DNA of 64,000 nt from Cololabis saira (GCF_033807715.1 NC_084597.1:3659387-3723386); one strand, 5' to 3'. Shown: positions 11,303 to 23,088, counted from the first letter of the stretch. Notes: a model not told the origin generated them from the letters alone. Numbers and translations are program-made.

Positions 11303-11306
<4 letters not shown>
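10614..11306 (-). mobile_element. Deleted hAT element inserted in (TA)n
   Basis: Termini CAGAGCCG (10614) and CGGCTCTG (to 11306), with TA-repeat directly on both sides. The 8-bp TSD would therefore be TATATATA and is not independently testable. It contains an N-terminal transposase fragment on the minus strand and an A-run/T-run hairpin (11176-11240). Confidence 0.75.
10868..11011 (-). pseudogene. N-terminal fragment of hAT (ZMYM/TTF-type) transposase
   Basis: A minus-strand frame starts MSRERDRIRKFPSGDEKRKK and continues with a KKMEEF..SL.G..DKF pattern. This resembles the basic leader found before the TTF-type zinc finger in fish hAT proteins. The zinc finger and catalytic core are absent. 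Confidence 0.5.

Positions 11307-11342
<36 letters not shown>
11307..11342. repeat. (TA)n microsatellite, right of hAT insertion
   Basis: Continuation of the TA array split by the hAT at 10614-11306. Confidence 0.95.
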
Positions 11343-11343
<1 letters not shown>

Positions 11344-11856
11344 CCATATCGCCCAGTAAACATGTGGAATATGGATTTGTGGGACCGTAATGCACGTGTT
11401 TCCAGTGTAAAATGGTCCATACCAGACGCCTCTGAGCTGAAAAGACCTATTAGTCAAAATAAATTATAAAAATCAGTCTTTTGTTCCCAAAGGACACACA
11501 AAGACACAAGCGGAGGTCCCGTGGAGCTGTTTCAGAGCCGTTATCAGGAACCTAGCTCCAGTGTTGTGGCTGGCTGCTAAATGCTTTCCTTTATTTAATC
11601 TATATGACTAAGCAACAATGAAGCCACTATTAATTGGTGCTTGTCTGTTGTTTGAGATAATAGGCTCTTCAAAATGAAGGGCCAAATTAAAATCTCATCT
11701 CCACATCACAACAGTGATGAGACGCAGTACGCCACACTCATTACATCTCCACTACACCGACTTCCTGCAACAATTCATTAACTCTTTTTACTGGTGGCTC
11801 CGTTTGGAAAATCATATCAATTTCTGGCACCCTTTTATAGCCGTCGTCTTCTAAAG
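11343..11856. other. No gene seen
   Basis: Intron-like sequence without recognised repeats. Confidence 0.5.
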
Positions 11857-12007
11857 CAGTGGTTCTCAACCGGGGTCCGCGGACCCCTAGTGGTCCGTAG
11901 TGGAATTGCAAGGGGTCCTTGGGCTTGTGGTAATAAAATATATATTTTTAAAAAGATCCTCTGACATTTATAGAAATAGATGATTATTTTACTCAAACGT
12001 GACCAAG
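11857..12007 (+). mobile_element. 5' end of a Charlie-like hAT
   Basis: Begins CAGTGGTTCTCAACCGGGGT followed by ccgcggacccc and tggtccg, the standard start of Charlie/SPIN-like hAT elements. Two younger insertions follow (12016-13755 and 13787-14623). No matching right end was found. Confidence 0.65.
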
Positions 12008-12015
12008 ACCTTTAT

Positions 12016-13755
12016 CAGTGACGTGCGGTGAGATTCATGGATGGGGAGGTACTGACTTCCTCAGTCAGATTTACAAGCATATGAACCCTCCAGAGCAACT
12101 TATTCACCATTTGAATGGCAGCAGTTAACTGGTTATGTTTAAAACCTCCTATCGCCATTCGCATACAAATGCTTTACACATACAAACTGTAGCGCACAAA
12201 AAGCACATTTAATTAAAAAAAAAGTGTGGCAGGGTGGAGGAGCTGCAGCCACTCAGGCTGACGGGACACAGGTGTGGCCCGTCAGCCTCTCCACCCTGCC
12301 AGCCTTATAAGGGACAGACGGAGGAGCTGCTGCTGCTGGTCGTGGTGCTTGTGCACGTGTGTCCTGGGTGTGAGGTTCCAGTGAATAAAAAGGGTTCTGC
12401 ACAAAACTCTGTGTCCTCTCTATCCTGTCGGCCGGGCCCCGTAGCACTCGCCCTGCTACAAAAAGTTATTATGGTCTTACCTTTACTTATAAATGAAGCC
12501 GCTCCTTCTGAAAAAAAAAACTGTAAACTCCTGCTTGTTGTCACTTATTCTGCAGCCAATGAGTCGCCAGAAGAATCCCTGAGCTCACTAGAGCCCCCTA
12601 CCGTGAGGCAGGAGAAGTGCGTGCCTCACCCCGTGCCTCTTTTCAGCCGTTTTATGATTGCGCCGGCACAAGAAACACATTACACACATATACACGAATC
12701 CGGCGACCGGTTTGTGTGTGCCGCCATCTTGCGGCGGCGCCATTGCTGCGGTGGCAGGTGTCAATCTGCCACCGCAGCACCGCTGTTATTGTAACCTGAC
12801 GCTCTACAGCATCATTATAGCTGGATTGATGATGTTAGACAGTGGCCTTCCATAAATAATGAAGGTATCTTAAATTAATGCTGATGTTAATTTATAAATA
12901 ATGATTTGTTTGAGCGATAAGCAGGAAAGAATAGAGGAATAGGGAGATAAGGGAGTGTATGATTAAACACTGTAATATAGCATACGTTACGTGTGACGTT
13001 AGCAGCGCGAAATGTAATCATTATGGAAAGGCTACGTGATTAAAAAAACACCTGTTTATGTTTTGTTTTATTTTAGGTATCCAAGAATATTTTATTGATC
13101 GCCTGGCGTCCGATGACCAAAAAAAACGCAATTACAGGTCTCTAATTGAAGGGGAGAACTATCTCAGCTCCGGATGATACAGAATACATACATACATAAC
13201 CCCAATCTTCAGATAAAACTAGTTTGTTGAGGAAAAAATATCAACTCTATTTGTAGCTGCAGAAGAAAAAAATAATCTCACGAGGAAAACAAAAATATTG
13301 CTCACGCCTCGGAGCCTCTTCAGCATAATATAGCGGTAAAAAAAAAAGAAAAGAGAAGTAAGAGTAATAAAAAAGATGTACTGTATGTTGTACTATGGAC
13401 TATGGAAACTTATTTCATATAGCAAACGTGTTTGAAAATTTTAGTAGTGACATACAAAGAGACAGCGATCTGGTCTCACTAGCATGGCAGCACAGTTAGC
13501 CGAGTCATTGCTGATCCAAGGGGAGGCTCAGCGGGTGCTGCCTCACCGCCCGTATCTTCTCAGCATTGGAACAGCAAATGTGAAAATTCAGCGATTTTGA
13601 AGAAAGAATAATCTAAAAAGGGTGAAGTTAAATGGAAAATTACTTTATAGTACAAATCAATTGATAAATATGAAAAAATATTTTTTTTTCATTTTACATT
13701 TCTTTCTTTCCATGATGGCAGGTGAGGCACAGCCTCCCCTGACCGCACGTCACTG
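12016..13755 (+). mobile_element. hAT element with intact borders, carrying a solo LTR
   Basis: TIRs CAGTGACGTGCGGTGAG (12016) and CTGACCGCACGTCACTG (to 13755). Perfect 8-bp TSD ACCTTTAT at 12008-12015 and 13756-13763. No transposase frame is recognised. A solo LTR sits at 12225-12460. Confidence 0.9.
12225..12460 (+). mobile_element. Solo LTR
   Basis: 236 bp starting TGTGGCAGGG and ending CCCTGCTACA, i.e. TG...CA termini with a short inverted repeat. A 5-bp TSD AAAAG lies at 12220-12224 and 12461-12465. A TATA-like ttataag lies near 12303 and an AATAAA signal near 12384, in the order expected for an LTR on the plus strand. The TSD is low complexity, which lowers its weight. Confidence 0.75.
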
Positions 13756-13786
13756 ACCTTTATCTTCCTAAACTACAGATGGTCAC

Positions 13787-14048
13787 TAGGAATGGGTGAT
13801 ATTTTACCGTTCACGATAAACCGTCAAAAAAATTCCTCACGATAAGAATTTGTCATATCGCGGTAAAAACGATAAATTCCTGTTGATGACGTTTTTGTGT
13901 AAAGATGATTTTTGGAAGGAAGGAAGGAAGGAAGGAAGGAAGGAAGGAAGGAAGGAAGGAAGGAAGGAAGGAAGGAAGGAAGGAAGGAAGGAAGGAAGGA
14001 AGGAAGGAAGGAAGGAAGGAAGGAAGGAAGGGGAAAAAGAAGGAAGGG

Positions 14049-14086
<38 letters not shown>

Positions 14087-14623
14087 GAAGGAAGAAAACA
14101 AGGGAGGAAGGAAGAAAACAAAGAAAGAAGGAAGAAAACAAGGAAAGAAGGAAAGAAGGAAGAAAGGGGGAAAAGAGGACGGGAAGAATGAAGGAGAGAG
14201 CAGAAGGAAGGAAGGAAGGAAGGAAGGGAGAAAGGAAGGAAGGAAGGAAGGGAGGAAGGAAGGAAGGAAGGAAGGAAGGAAGGAAGGAAGGAAGGAAGGA
14301 AGGAAGGGAGAAAACAAGGAAAGGAGGAAGGAAGGGAGAAAGGAAGGAAGGAAGGAAGGAAGGAAGGAAGGAAGGAAGGAAGGAAGGAAGGAAGGAAGGA
14401 AGGAAGGAAGGAAGGAAGGAAGGAATGAGCCAGAAAGAAAGAAAGATAAATTCCCGTTGATGAGGTTTTTGTGTAACAAACATGGCGGATCTGAGAGCGA
14501 GATAGATTTATATTTACAAAGATGGAGTTGAATTGGTATTTTTTTATCCTCATTTTTATCATTATTGGGATAAATGCCAGAAATTATCGTGATACATTTT
14601 TTAGTCCATACCGCCCATCCCTA
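13787..14623 (-). mobile_element. Microsatellite-bearing hAT MITE (copy C), complete
   Basis: Termini TAGGAATGGG (13787) and CCCATCCCTA (to 14623), one mismatch. Perfect 8-bp TSD ATGGTCAC at 13779-13786 and 14624-14631. The interior holds GGAA-type arrays (13912-14424) with interspersed AAAG/AAAC units, then the conserved tttgtgtaacaaacatgg and gatacattttttagtccat segments. Long KEGR/SFLP ORFs on both strands are array translations. Confidence 0.95.
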
Positions 14624-14631
14624 ATGGTCAC

Positions 14632-15371
14632 ATGCCCTTCTTTTACTCTTTACAAGTGGAATTCCGTGTATTTTAATTAGAAATCTTGTTTGCATTGATG
14701 AAGTTACTGCAGGAAACTGTTCATACCAACTTAACACCATCTGCAGCCTTTTCAAATTAAGAGCCCCCTAACAGTTTAAAATGCTTTTATTGTGAAATGT
14801 TTGCAGGAAGCTGTTGGGGGAACAATCACTAACCTGCAAAGTTCAAGTTAGCGCTTGAAATTGTGATAATGTAAAAAACAAAAACAAAGATGAACACGAT
14901 AAGCTCAGTAACACAAATACGAAGAAAAGAAGTAGCGGATAATGGATCGTATAAAGCGCAGAACGTGTCCAAAAATATGGAGTTTAGATTCCTAAAAGAC
15001 ACTTTTTGACTTTTTTTTTTTTTTTTTTGCATTTATATGCAAGATTTCTTGCCTCATTTGTTCAAACTGGAGATCGACTCTCCATTTCCGGTGGCTCCGG
15101 TCTCAGACCTTCGTTAATGAAGCGTTCAGACCGTTCTCCGGTTAACGAACCCAAGTCTAAATCAGCTGCAAACGGGTGTAAACTTTAGTCGGGACCAAAA
15201 TGAACTGAAGCTGCTTTAAGTGACAACAGTATTGACCTTCATCAAAATAAATTAATTTAAGCCTCTGAAAAGATTCAAAAGTGCCTAAAAATGTCTGTAG
15301 AGGTCTCGTTATAAGTAAATAATTTAACTACTGATGCTCAGACTAATGTCAATAGGAGCAAACGTGGAGAG
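14632..15371. other. No gene seen
   Basis: AT-rich intron-like sequence, poly-T at 15009-15028. No recognised element. Confidence 0.5.
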
Positions 15372-15379
15372 TTCATGAC

Positions 15380-16172
15380 CAGGCCTGTGTTGAAAAAATC
15401 GATTTTCCGATTCTAAATCGATTCTCATATTAATTCCTAAAAATTGATTCATATGTCTAAAGATCTAAAGCGGGTAAGATAATGAATGAATGAATGAATG
15501 TCTAAAGATCGATTATTTTTTTATTTATTATTTTTTTTATTTATTTATGTTTTTTTTTTTTCATCATTACATTACAACTTTTGGTTATTTTTTTGTTTAT
15601 CCCCAAAAAAGGATTGTTTTGTTGGACACGAGAATAACTGGTGCCATGTTTTTGCCTTTAAATATGTTTAAAGGAAGTTTTCAGTTATAATTGCATAAAT
15701 TGTCTATATTTCATTACTTTATATACTGTCTTGGGGTTACATTTGCATAAAATGCTAAAAAACCAAATGTTCAAAAATTAAAAACCAAAATACACTGAAA
15801 ATGGAACAAATAAAAACGGAATGTGGGAAAAAATAAAAGTGATTTCATCCGTCTCTGTTTCCTCCCTGGATCTGTTTGGTAATTCTGACCCACACGATGT
15901 TTCTGTTTCAGTTCTATCAGCATTCTGGGAGCTGATTGGTCCTTACAGCATCATTAGCTGCAATACTTGCTGTTTAATCTCAATATAATACTAGTATTAA
16001 TATGTTGCAGAACTACAGTCATATCATTCATGCAACAGCTCAAAAAACAGTTTTATTAACACTAACCCAAATCAATATCGGATCGAATCGGATCGAATCG
16101 TGATAATCGATTCTGAATCTTAAGAATCGGAATCGAAACGATTCTTGACATTGGAATCGATCCCCAGCCCTA
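15380..16172 (+). mobile_element. Non-autonomous hAT element
   Basis: Left end CAGGCCTGTGTTGAA followed by aaatcgatt. Right end aatcgatccccagccCTA, reverse complement TAGGGCTGGGGATCGATT. Perfect 8-bp TSD TTCATGAC at 15372-15379 and 16173-16180. The interior is rich in gaatcg motifs. No coding sequence. Confidence 0.85.
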
Positions 16173-16218
16173 TTCATGACTTTTGTAGAACTTATTGGTT
16201 TATTTTCTTGGACTAGTG

Positions 16219-16625
16219 CGGGGGTCGTCAACCTGCGGCTCTTTAGCGCCGCCCTAGTGGCTCCTGGAGCTTTTTCAAATACGTTTGACCTCTTTTTTTC
16301 CTTTTTTTCTTTTCTTTCCTTTCTTTTTTCCTTTTTTCTCTTTTTTTCTTCTTTTTTTCCCTTTTTTCCTTCTTTTCTTCTTTTTTCCTTTTTTTTCTTT
16401 TTTACCTTTTTTTCTCTTTTTTTCTTCCTTTTTCCTTTCCTTTTTAATCTCGACATTTCGAATTTTTCCTCGACATTTCAACTTTTTTCTCGACATTTCA
16501 ACTTTTTTCTCGAAGTGCATAATGAAAAAATAAATCTTCCCCCAGTTCTAACTACGGTAATATAGAAACATGCAGCATGTGTTGCCTTCATTCTAAGGCT
16601 GATACAAGACTTTTTTTCCCATTTT
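16219..16625 (-). mobile_element. hAT MITE of the CAGGGGTCGGCAACC family, one end lost
   Basis: Matches 59550-60055 in reverse: cgggggtcgtcaacctgcgg at the left, a degenerate TTTTTC-rich tract, tcgacatttcaacttttttc minisatellite units, then cttcccccagtt and acatgcagcatgtgttg. The second TIR is missing. Confidence 0.75.
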
Positions 16626-17140
16626 TTTCCCGATCCCCAGCCCTACTCATGACTTTTGTAGAACGTCTTGGTACAGAAACGTGGTTAAAATGACCTTGAT
16701 TTGCCGGTAAAGATCTTATTCCCACCGTGACTTCAGTGCAGTGACACGTTTGAGTCTTAAAATAGCGTTTTACTTTGACGAGCGCTAACAGAAACTGCCG
16801 TTTCGCTGCAAAAACATTTCATGTTGAAAGTGAAAGCTGCTCCGCGTCACGTGAAGTCGTGCTGAGAGAAGGATTAAAGTGGAGAATAAAACTCCACTTC
16901 AGGAATTATTTTATTTAAGAAGATAATCTTATTTTAAGAGGACACCATCCATTTTTGAAGAGAGCTGCAGTTGTGTTAAAATTTAAATAACCGCACAGTT
17001 AAAATACTGAATACTGCCTGAAAACCTAAAAACATGTTTCAAGATAAAGAAGGAAAATACCATCTAAGAGGAAAACTACATTTTAACAACCTTGTGTACG
17101 TACTACAGTACTCTTAAAAGCATGTGCATACATTTTGGAG
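16626..17140. other. No gene seen; begins with a 40-bp repeat of the hAT border at 16160
   Basis: 16630-16671 repeats 16158-16196 (gatccccagccct then tcatgacttttgtagaac). The rest is unassigned intron-like sequence. Confidence 0.5.
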
Positions 17141-17149
17141 TTTAGGATA

Positions 17150-18030
17150 TTGTAGTTTCATTATTATTGATCTTTGGTTATTAAGTGTTTGTGTTGTATT
17201 TATTTATTTCTTGTTATTATTTTGTTTTTTCCTTTTCTTTTATTTAAATTTTTATATGAATTGAAAGGAATCAGTTTATGGAACAATCTGAATAAAGAAA
17301 ACAAATAATCCAAATCAAACATTACATTCAAAAGTAAAATTAATACGACGGAGTATTAGGGCCAAACTAAGACAAAAAAATTACGAGAATAAAGTCATAA
17401 TATTACGAGAATAAAGTCGTAATATTAGGAGAATAAAGTCATAATATAATGAGAATAAAGTCATAAAATTACGAGAATAAAGTCATAAAATTTAAATATA
17501 TTATAAATATAACTTCACAAGATGCTGCTCAATATTCCTAATTTTAACACAGGGAGAAGACTGTTCTTCCTGTTAGAGTTCTAATAAATTACCACTTTAT
17601 TTTCATAATATTACGACTTTATTCTCGTAATTTTACGACTTTATTCTCGCAACATTACGACTTTATTCTGGTAAATTTACGACTTTATTCTCATATTATT
17701 ATGACTTTATTCTCGTAATTTCCCATTTTTTTTGTCTTAGTTTGGCCCTAATACTCCGTCGTAAATTAAAGCCAGTATGTTAAGTAAATATAATGAAATA
17801 TGTTAGTTGAGTTTGATTGACAGACCCATAGGCGGCGGTAATTTTATTTTATTTTAGTTTTTTTTAGTTTTTTTATTCACTCAGTTGTTGTTTTTTTATT
17901 ATTAGTATTTTTAATTTATGTTATTTGTGAAGTTATTTCTTGGAAAAAGGGGCAGATTAGATAAGATTCTTCTTCTTTCTGCTCCCTTTTCATTCACAAT
18001 TTAAGAACATTTGTATTTGTATTGAATTAT
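17150..18030 (+). repeat. Unclassified LINE-3'-UTR-like repeat, split by a TA-MITE
   Basis: Shares several blocks with 21590-22030: aatccaaatcaaaca, then aaagccagtatgtt, then aaaggggcagatta followed by ttcttctt and tttcattca. The paralogue lacks the MITE and shows the uninterrupted order. Confidence 0.55.
17346..17761. mobile_element. Tc1/mariner-type MITE (family T relative) with TA TSD
   Basis: Nearly perfect TIRs: CGACGGAGTATTAGGGCC then aaactaagac at the left, and the reverse complement at the right to 17761. TA lies on both sides (17344-17345, 17762-17763). The interior holds tandem acgagaataaagtcataat units that invert near the middle. Confidence 0.9.
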
Positions 18031-18031
18031 T

Positions 18032-18250
18032 TAGAATAGAATAGAATAGAATAGTAGACTTTATTGATCTCCCAGAGGAGAAATTCAGTCCGTGCAGCAG
18101 CCAAAACACACACACGCTTTGTACAAAACATTTAAAATAGAAATAACCATAAATATTTAAATAATAAAAAAGAGCAATATAAAAAGTAAAAAGTAGAAAA
18201 AGACTGTACAAGAGAAAAAAAATACTAAACACTAAATAAACAGATAATAT
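18032..18250 (-). mobile_element. LINE 3' end, minus strand
   Basis: On the minus strand: gctgctgcacggactgaatt, ctcctctgggagatcaataa, then an (ATTCT)n tail ending at 18032. This is the 3'-tail arrangement of fish LINEs of the L2/Rex type. Confidence 0.6.
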
Positions 18251-18825
18251 TTACAGAATATTTACAAATATTTCCAAAAATGCGTGAGGTTTTTATTTAT
18301 TTTTTTTATTTATTTTTTTTTGTATGAAATAAAGAATAAAATGAAAATGAAATGAAAAAATTGTTGTTCGAGATAAAGCCAACAATAAATAAATAAATAC
18401 TGAAATAATTTGATATCTGTTGTATTTTAATCAATAAATCCTCAACTTTATGGTGTGGGAGAACAGAAAAAGGTGCAGTCCTTCTTGTGTCCACTAGAGG
18501 CTGCTCTGCCTCTGCGTCAGCAGCTCAGCGTTTATCTGTTAATGTTTGCAGCACTTACTGTTGTCTCTCCAAAAGACTCCACTTTGATACGTGTGAGCCG
18601 AAGCAACAAAGGTGGAACGCCAGCTCCCTCAGCAATTATGACAAAGTCAATGAACAACTGCACATATTATAATTAAATTTTACAATAACGCCGACCAATC
18701 GGAAGCATTGGTGGGTTTTTCTGAGAGAGTGTCCGTCGGACACGACGTGCGAAAGACGAGCGCCGAGCCGAAGTTTAGTCCAGGGGCCAGAGCCCAAAAT
18801 TTCACTTGTCAGCACCACTCAAGGT
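18251..18825. other. No gene seen
   Basis: AT-rich to 18430, then mixed sequence. Nothing supported. Confidence 0.45.
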
Positions 18826-19726
18826 GGAAGGAAGGAAGGAAGGAAGGAAGGAAGGAAGGAAGGAAGGAAGGAAGGAAGGAAGGAAAAAAACAAGGAAAGA
18901 AGGAAGGAAGGAAGAAAACAAGGAAGGAAGGAAGGAAGGAAGGAAGAAAACAAGGAAAGAAGGAAGGAAGGAAGAAAACAAGGAAGGAAGGAAGTAAGGA
19001 AGGAAGGAAGGAAGGAAGGAAGGAAGGAAGGAAAAAAAACAAGGAAAGAAGGAAGGAAGGAAGAAAACAAGGAAGGAAGGAAGGAAGGAAGGAAGGAAGG
19101 AAGGAAGGAAGGAAGGAAAAAAACAAGGAAAGAAGGAAGGAAGGAAGAAAACAAGGAAGGAAGGAAGGAAGGAAGGAAGGAAGGAAGGAAAAAAACAAGG
19201 AAGGAAGGAAGAAAACAAGGAAGGAAGGAATGAAGGAAGGAAGGAAGGAAGGAAGGAAGGAAGGAAGGAAGGAAGGAAGGAAGGAAGGAAGGAAGAAAAC
19301 AAGGAAAGAAGGAAGGGAGAAAAGAGGAAGGGAAGAAGGAAGGAGAGAGCAGGATGAAAGAAGGAAGGAAGGGAAGGAAGCAAGGAAGGAAGGAAGGAAG
19401 GAAGGGAGAAAAGAAGGAAGGAAGGAAGGAAGGGAGAAAAGAAGGAAAGAAGGAAGGAAGGAAGGAAGGGAGGAAGGAAGGGAGAAAAGAGGAAGGGAAG
19501 AAGGAAGGAGAGAGCAGGATGAAAGAAGGAAGGAAGGAAGGAAGGAAGGAAGGAAGGAAGGAAGGAAGGAAGGAAGGAAGGAAGGAAGGAAGGAAGGAAG
19601 GAAGGAAGGAAGGGAGAAAAGAGGAAGGGAAGAAGGAAGGAGAGAGCAGGATGAAAGAAGGAAGGAAGGGAGAAAACAAGGAAGGAAGGAAGGAAGAAAT
19701 GAGCCAGAAAGAAAGAAAGAAAGAAA

Positions 19727-19803
<77 letters not shown>

Positions 19804-20014
19804 AAAGAAAGAAAGAAAGAAAGAAAGAAGGAAAGATAAATTCCCGTTGATACGTTTTTGTGTAACAAACATGGTGGATCCGAGAGCGAGATAGATTTAT
19901 ATTTACAAAGGTGGAGTTGAATTGGTATTTTTTTTATCGTAATTTTTATCGTTAATCAGGATAAATACCAGAAATTATCGTGATACATTTTTTAGTCCAT
20001 ACCGCCCATCCCTA
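18826..20014 (-). mobile_element. Microsatellite-bearing hAT MITE (copy D), left end lost
   Basis: GGAA-type array with many GGAAAAAAACAA and AGGATGAAAG variants (18826-19700), aatgagccag, an AAAG array (19705-19833), then the conserved block and terminus CCCATCCCTA (20014). The partner terminus and TSD are absent. This is the longest array in the window. A 380-codon KEGR 'ORF' is only the array. Confidence 0.85.
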
Positions 20015-20026
20015 GTGGTGATCTCT

Positions 20027-20221
20027 TTTTTTTTTTTTTTTAAAGATTTTTTTGGGCTCTAGTGGCCCTTTATTGGAGATGCAGACTGGAAAGGGGTAGA
20101 GAGAGAGAGAACGCAGCAAAGGTGCGCGGGCTGGATTGGAACCCGCGACCGCTGCAGGAGGAGGACTGTAGCCTCAGTATATGAGCCGCCGCTTAACCCA
20201 CTGCGCCACCGAGCGGCCCGA
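20027..20221 (-). mobile_element. tRNA-derived SINE (copy 1)
   Basis: Read on the minus strand: a tRNA-like head gggccgctcggtggcgcag with A box TGGCGCAGTGGG (20209-20198) and B box GGTTCCAATCC (20143-20133). A non-tRNA body and a poly-A tail (T-run at 20027-20043 on plus) follow. TSD CCTAGTGGTGATCTCT (20011-20026) versus CCTAGTGCTGATCTCT (20222-20237), 15/16. The insertion used the last bases of MITE copy D. Confidence 0.9.
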
Positions 20222-20237
20222 CCTAGTGCTGATCTCT

Positions 20238-20721
20238 GGTCTGGAACACGGACGAGTGGGGAGGAGGAAACCGTTTTCAGCATCTCTTGACAGGAAGTGA
20301 TTGCAGCTCCGACCGAGGTGGAAGAATTCCCTCTCTGGAGGGATAACGGAGGAGAGGAGAGTACGAACCTGAGAGGAGGTCGAGGGTCAAGGCAGGGCAG
20401 TTTAGCACCGGTGGGGAAGCAGAAATGGAGTGTGATGCTGTGGACAGTCCTGCACTGAGCAATCAGCGCGGACCACAGGTAGAAATGTCAGTAAAACTAC
20501 GAACAGCAGCTTTGAACCGGCAGCCGCTGGAGGCTGGAGCTGGAGGGTTGTCACGGCGATAAAAGGAGGGCAGGAAAAGGGAAGGAAATACCTTTACTTG
20601 ATATATACGAGGGAAGAAATGCCTTTCTTGTTTCACAAAAGCTCAACTTTTTGTTCCCTTTTTTTTTTAGCAATGCAGCTTTTTCATCGTCGTGAAAAAA
20701 AAAATGCTTTACAGGTGTTGT
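20238..20721. other. No gene seen
   Basis: Moderate-GC sequence without a supported ORF or repeat. Confidence 0.5.
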
Positions 20722-20729
20722 TTACCTGA

Positions 20730-21298
<569 letters not shown>

Positions 21299-21306
21299 TT
21301 ACCTGA

Positions 21307-22380
21307 TAAACCAGATAAAGATAACAACTAATAATAATGAAAAAGACTGAGAACATTCGCATCTGCAATAAATGTTAACGGAAAATTATTTTAGCCAATT
21401 AATCTGCACAGATCTGGACTATTTTGAAAGTTTGGACCACAGTGAAAACAATAATCATGCACAAAAACAGAGTTTAGAATACTTTTACATTTAAATGTGA
21501 CATGAAGACGTTTTCAATTACATTAATGAGCATCCCATTAATTAGTAGATTATAGTATTGTGCAAATGATGTTTAAAGGAACAGAGATCTTTAAAAAAAC
21601 AAGATTCAGGACTAAATTGATGTGTTTCTGTGAAAGTAATAGGTTTATGTTTTATACGAACAAAGAAACCAAAGAATCCAAATCAAACATGTCATTGAAA
21701 AGAACAATTAAAGCCTGTATGTTAGAGCCTGGAATGTATGAAGAATATATGTTTATATGTATAAATGCTCAATAAAAAGCCAGTATATTGAAATGTCTTA
21801 GTTCGGTTTGATTGTCATTCCCATTGTCATGATAAGGTATAAACATTGTTTGTTGATTAACTGAATTGTAACCTGGGAACTAAAAAGGAATGTGTTTGTG
21901 TCGGCCGGCAGCTATTTTATTTTATTTTGTTGTTTTTTAATTTACATTCTTTGTAAATTGATTTATTGGGGTAAAGGGGCAGATTAAATAAGAATTCTTC
22001 TTTTTGCTCTATTTCATTCAGAATTTAGGAAGTTCAGTTCAGTTCTCTTTTTCCACTGCAGCTTAACTGAACTGCTTCACTAAAACTTATGACCAATAAG
22101 CCATTGCTGGATGATTACATTTTTCAAAATTAAAAGGACCAAAATATTATTTTTTCCCTTTCTTTTTTCCCTATTTGTTCAAACTTGTACCGTTACATCC
22201 CTATGTATGCCAAGGTAAATTGGGTTTCGCACCAGGCCCCACTGGTCCTGAAGAACTACCGGCCGGTATGTTTTAGTTGTTCCAAGCTCCAACACACATG
22301 ACTCAAAAGAAAGGATCAAAATCTTGCGATGAGGGAGTGGGTCTAGTTACGCACCGGGTGGTTCTTCGCTCGCAAGAAAA
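21307..22380. other. Intron-like sequence with a LINE-3'-UTR-like repeat at 21590-22030
   Basis: 21590-22030 is the uninterrupted paralogue of 17150-18030. The remainder has no recognised feature. The 71-codon frame at 21560-21775 lies in this repeat and is not convincing. Confidence 0.5.
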
Positions 22381-22383
22381 TAA

Positions 22384-23088
22384 GGCCACGTTTCCACATA
22401 GCCGGGTATTTACAAAAACGGATATTTCCCCCTCTACGTTTTGAAAAATATCCTCGTTTACACGAACCCGGATAAATATCTGTTAAGGTGCTATGAGCAG
22501 CCAAACCTGCAGGGGGCAGTGTAACGAGAAGATAAAGTCATGCTAGCCAATCAGAATCCTGGAAAAAAACGTCAACAAATGACACGTGTGAAGCCTGAAT
22601 AATATGGTTCCACGTTAAATCGACGGCGTAGCCTACTGTACGTACGGTGCGCGTCGCCGCGTAGCCTACGCCGTAGCTCTGCGTTGGTGTAACGCAGAAC
22701 CATAAATCAGCCTGGACTGCAGTTACTTCCAAGATGAACGAGAGTCTTTCGTTTGGAGTGACAGAGAAGTGGAGTTACTTTTAAGTGTGACGTTAGAATA
22801 TAAAAAAGGTAAAATACAAGAAATATTGACGGTTACAAACAAATTGTAAACACAGGTGTCACTCATGACGCTGGTGACGTTTCTGTCTCATAATGTGACG
22901 TTCTGAAGCCTAAATCTCTGTTTCCCTCCGTTTACAAGCAAACGTGAAGACGGAGTTTTTGAAAATCTCCACTTTGGCCGGAGTTTTCAGAAATGATGGT
23001 TTTTGGAGACTTTGAGCTCCGTTTTCGTGTAAACGAACGGACAAAACGCATGAAAACACCACCGTTTTTGCTACGTGGAAACGGGTCC
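22384..23088 (+). mobile_element. PIF/Harbinger-like MITE (family M, copy 2), complete
   Basis: Termini ggccacgtttccacatag and ctacgtggaaacgggtcc. 3-bp TSD TAA at 22381-22383 and 23089-23091, as in PIF/Harbinger. Inner blocks match copies 1, 3 and 4. A foldback element is nested at 22592-22713. Confidence 0.85.
22592..22713. mobile_element. Foldback MITE (family P), nested in family M
   Basis: Palindromic, arms atggttccacgtt / aacgcagaaccat, core with repeated ctacgccgtag. Same host position as 6839-6956 and 31119-31235. Confidence 0.8.

Noticed and set aside
12234..12794. 186-codon plus-strand ORF
   Set aside because: It spans a solo LTR and its boundary into hAT sequence, with no domain resemblance.
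17990..18494. Minus-strand hydrophobic ORFs as small membrane proteins
   Set aside because: AT-rich LINE 3' UTR and neighbouring sequence. Phenylalanine-rich frames are compositional.
20059..20283. tRNA-like sequence with A and B boxes
   Set aside because: The anticodon-arm structure is not maintained, a 3' body and poly-A tail follow, TSDs flank it and a second copy exists at 59233. It is a SINE, not a tRNA gene.
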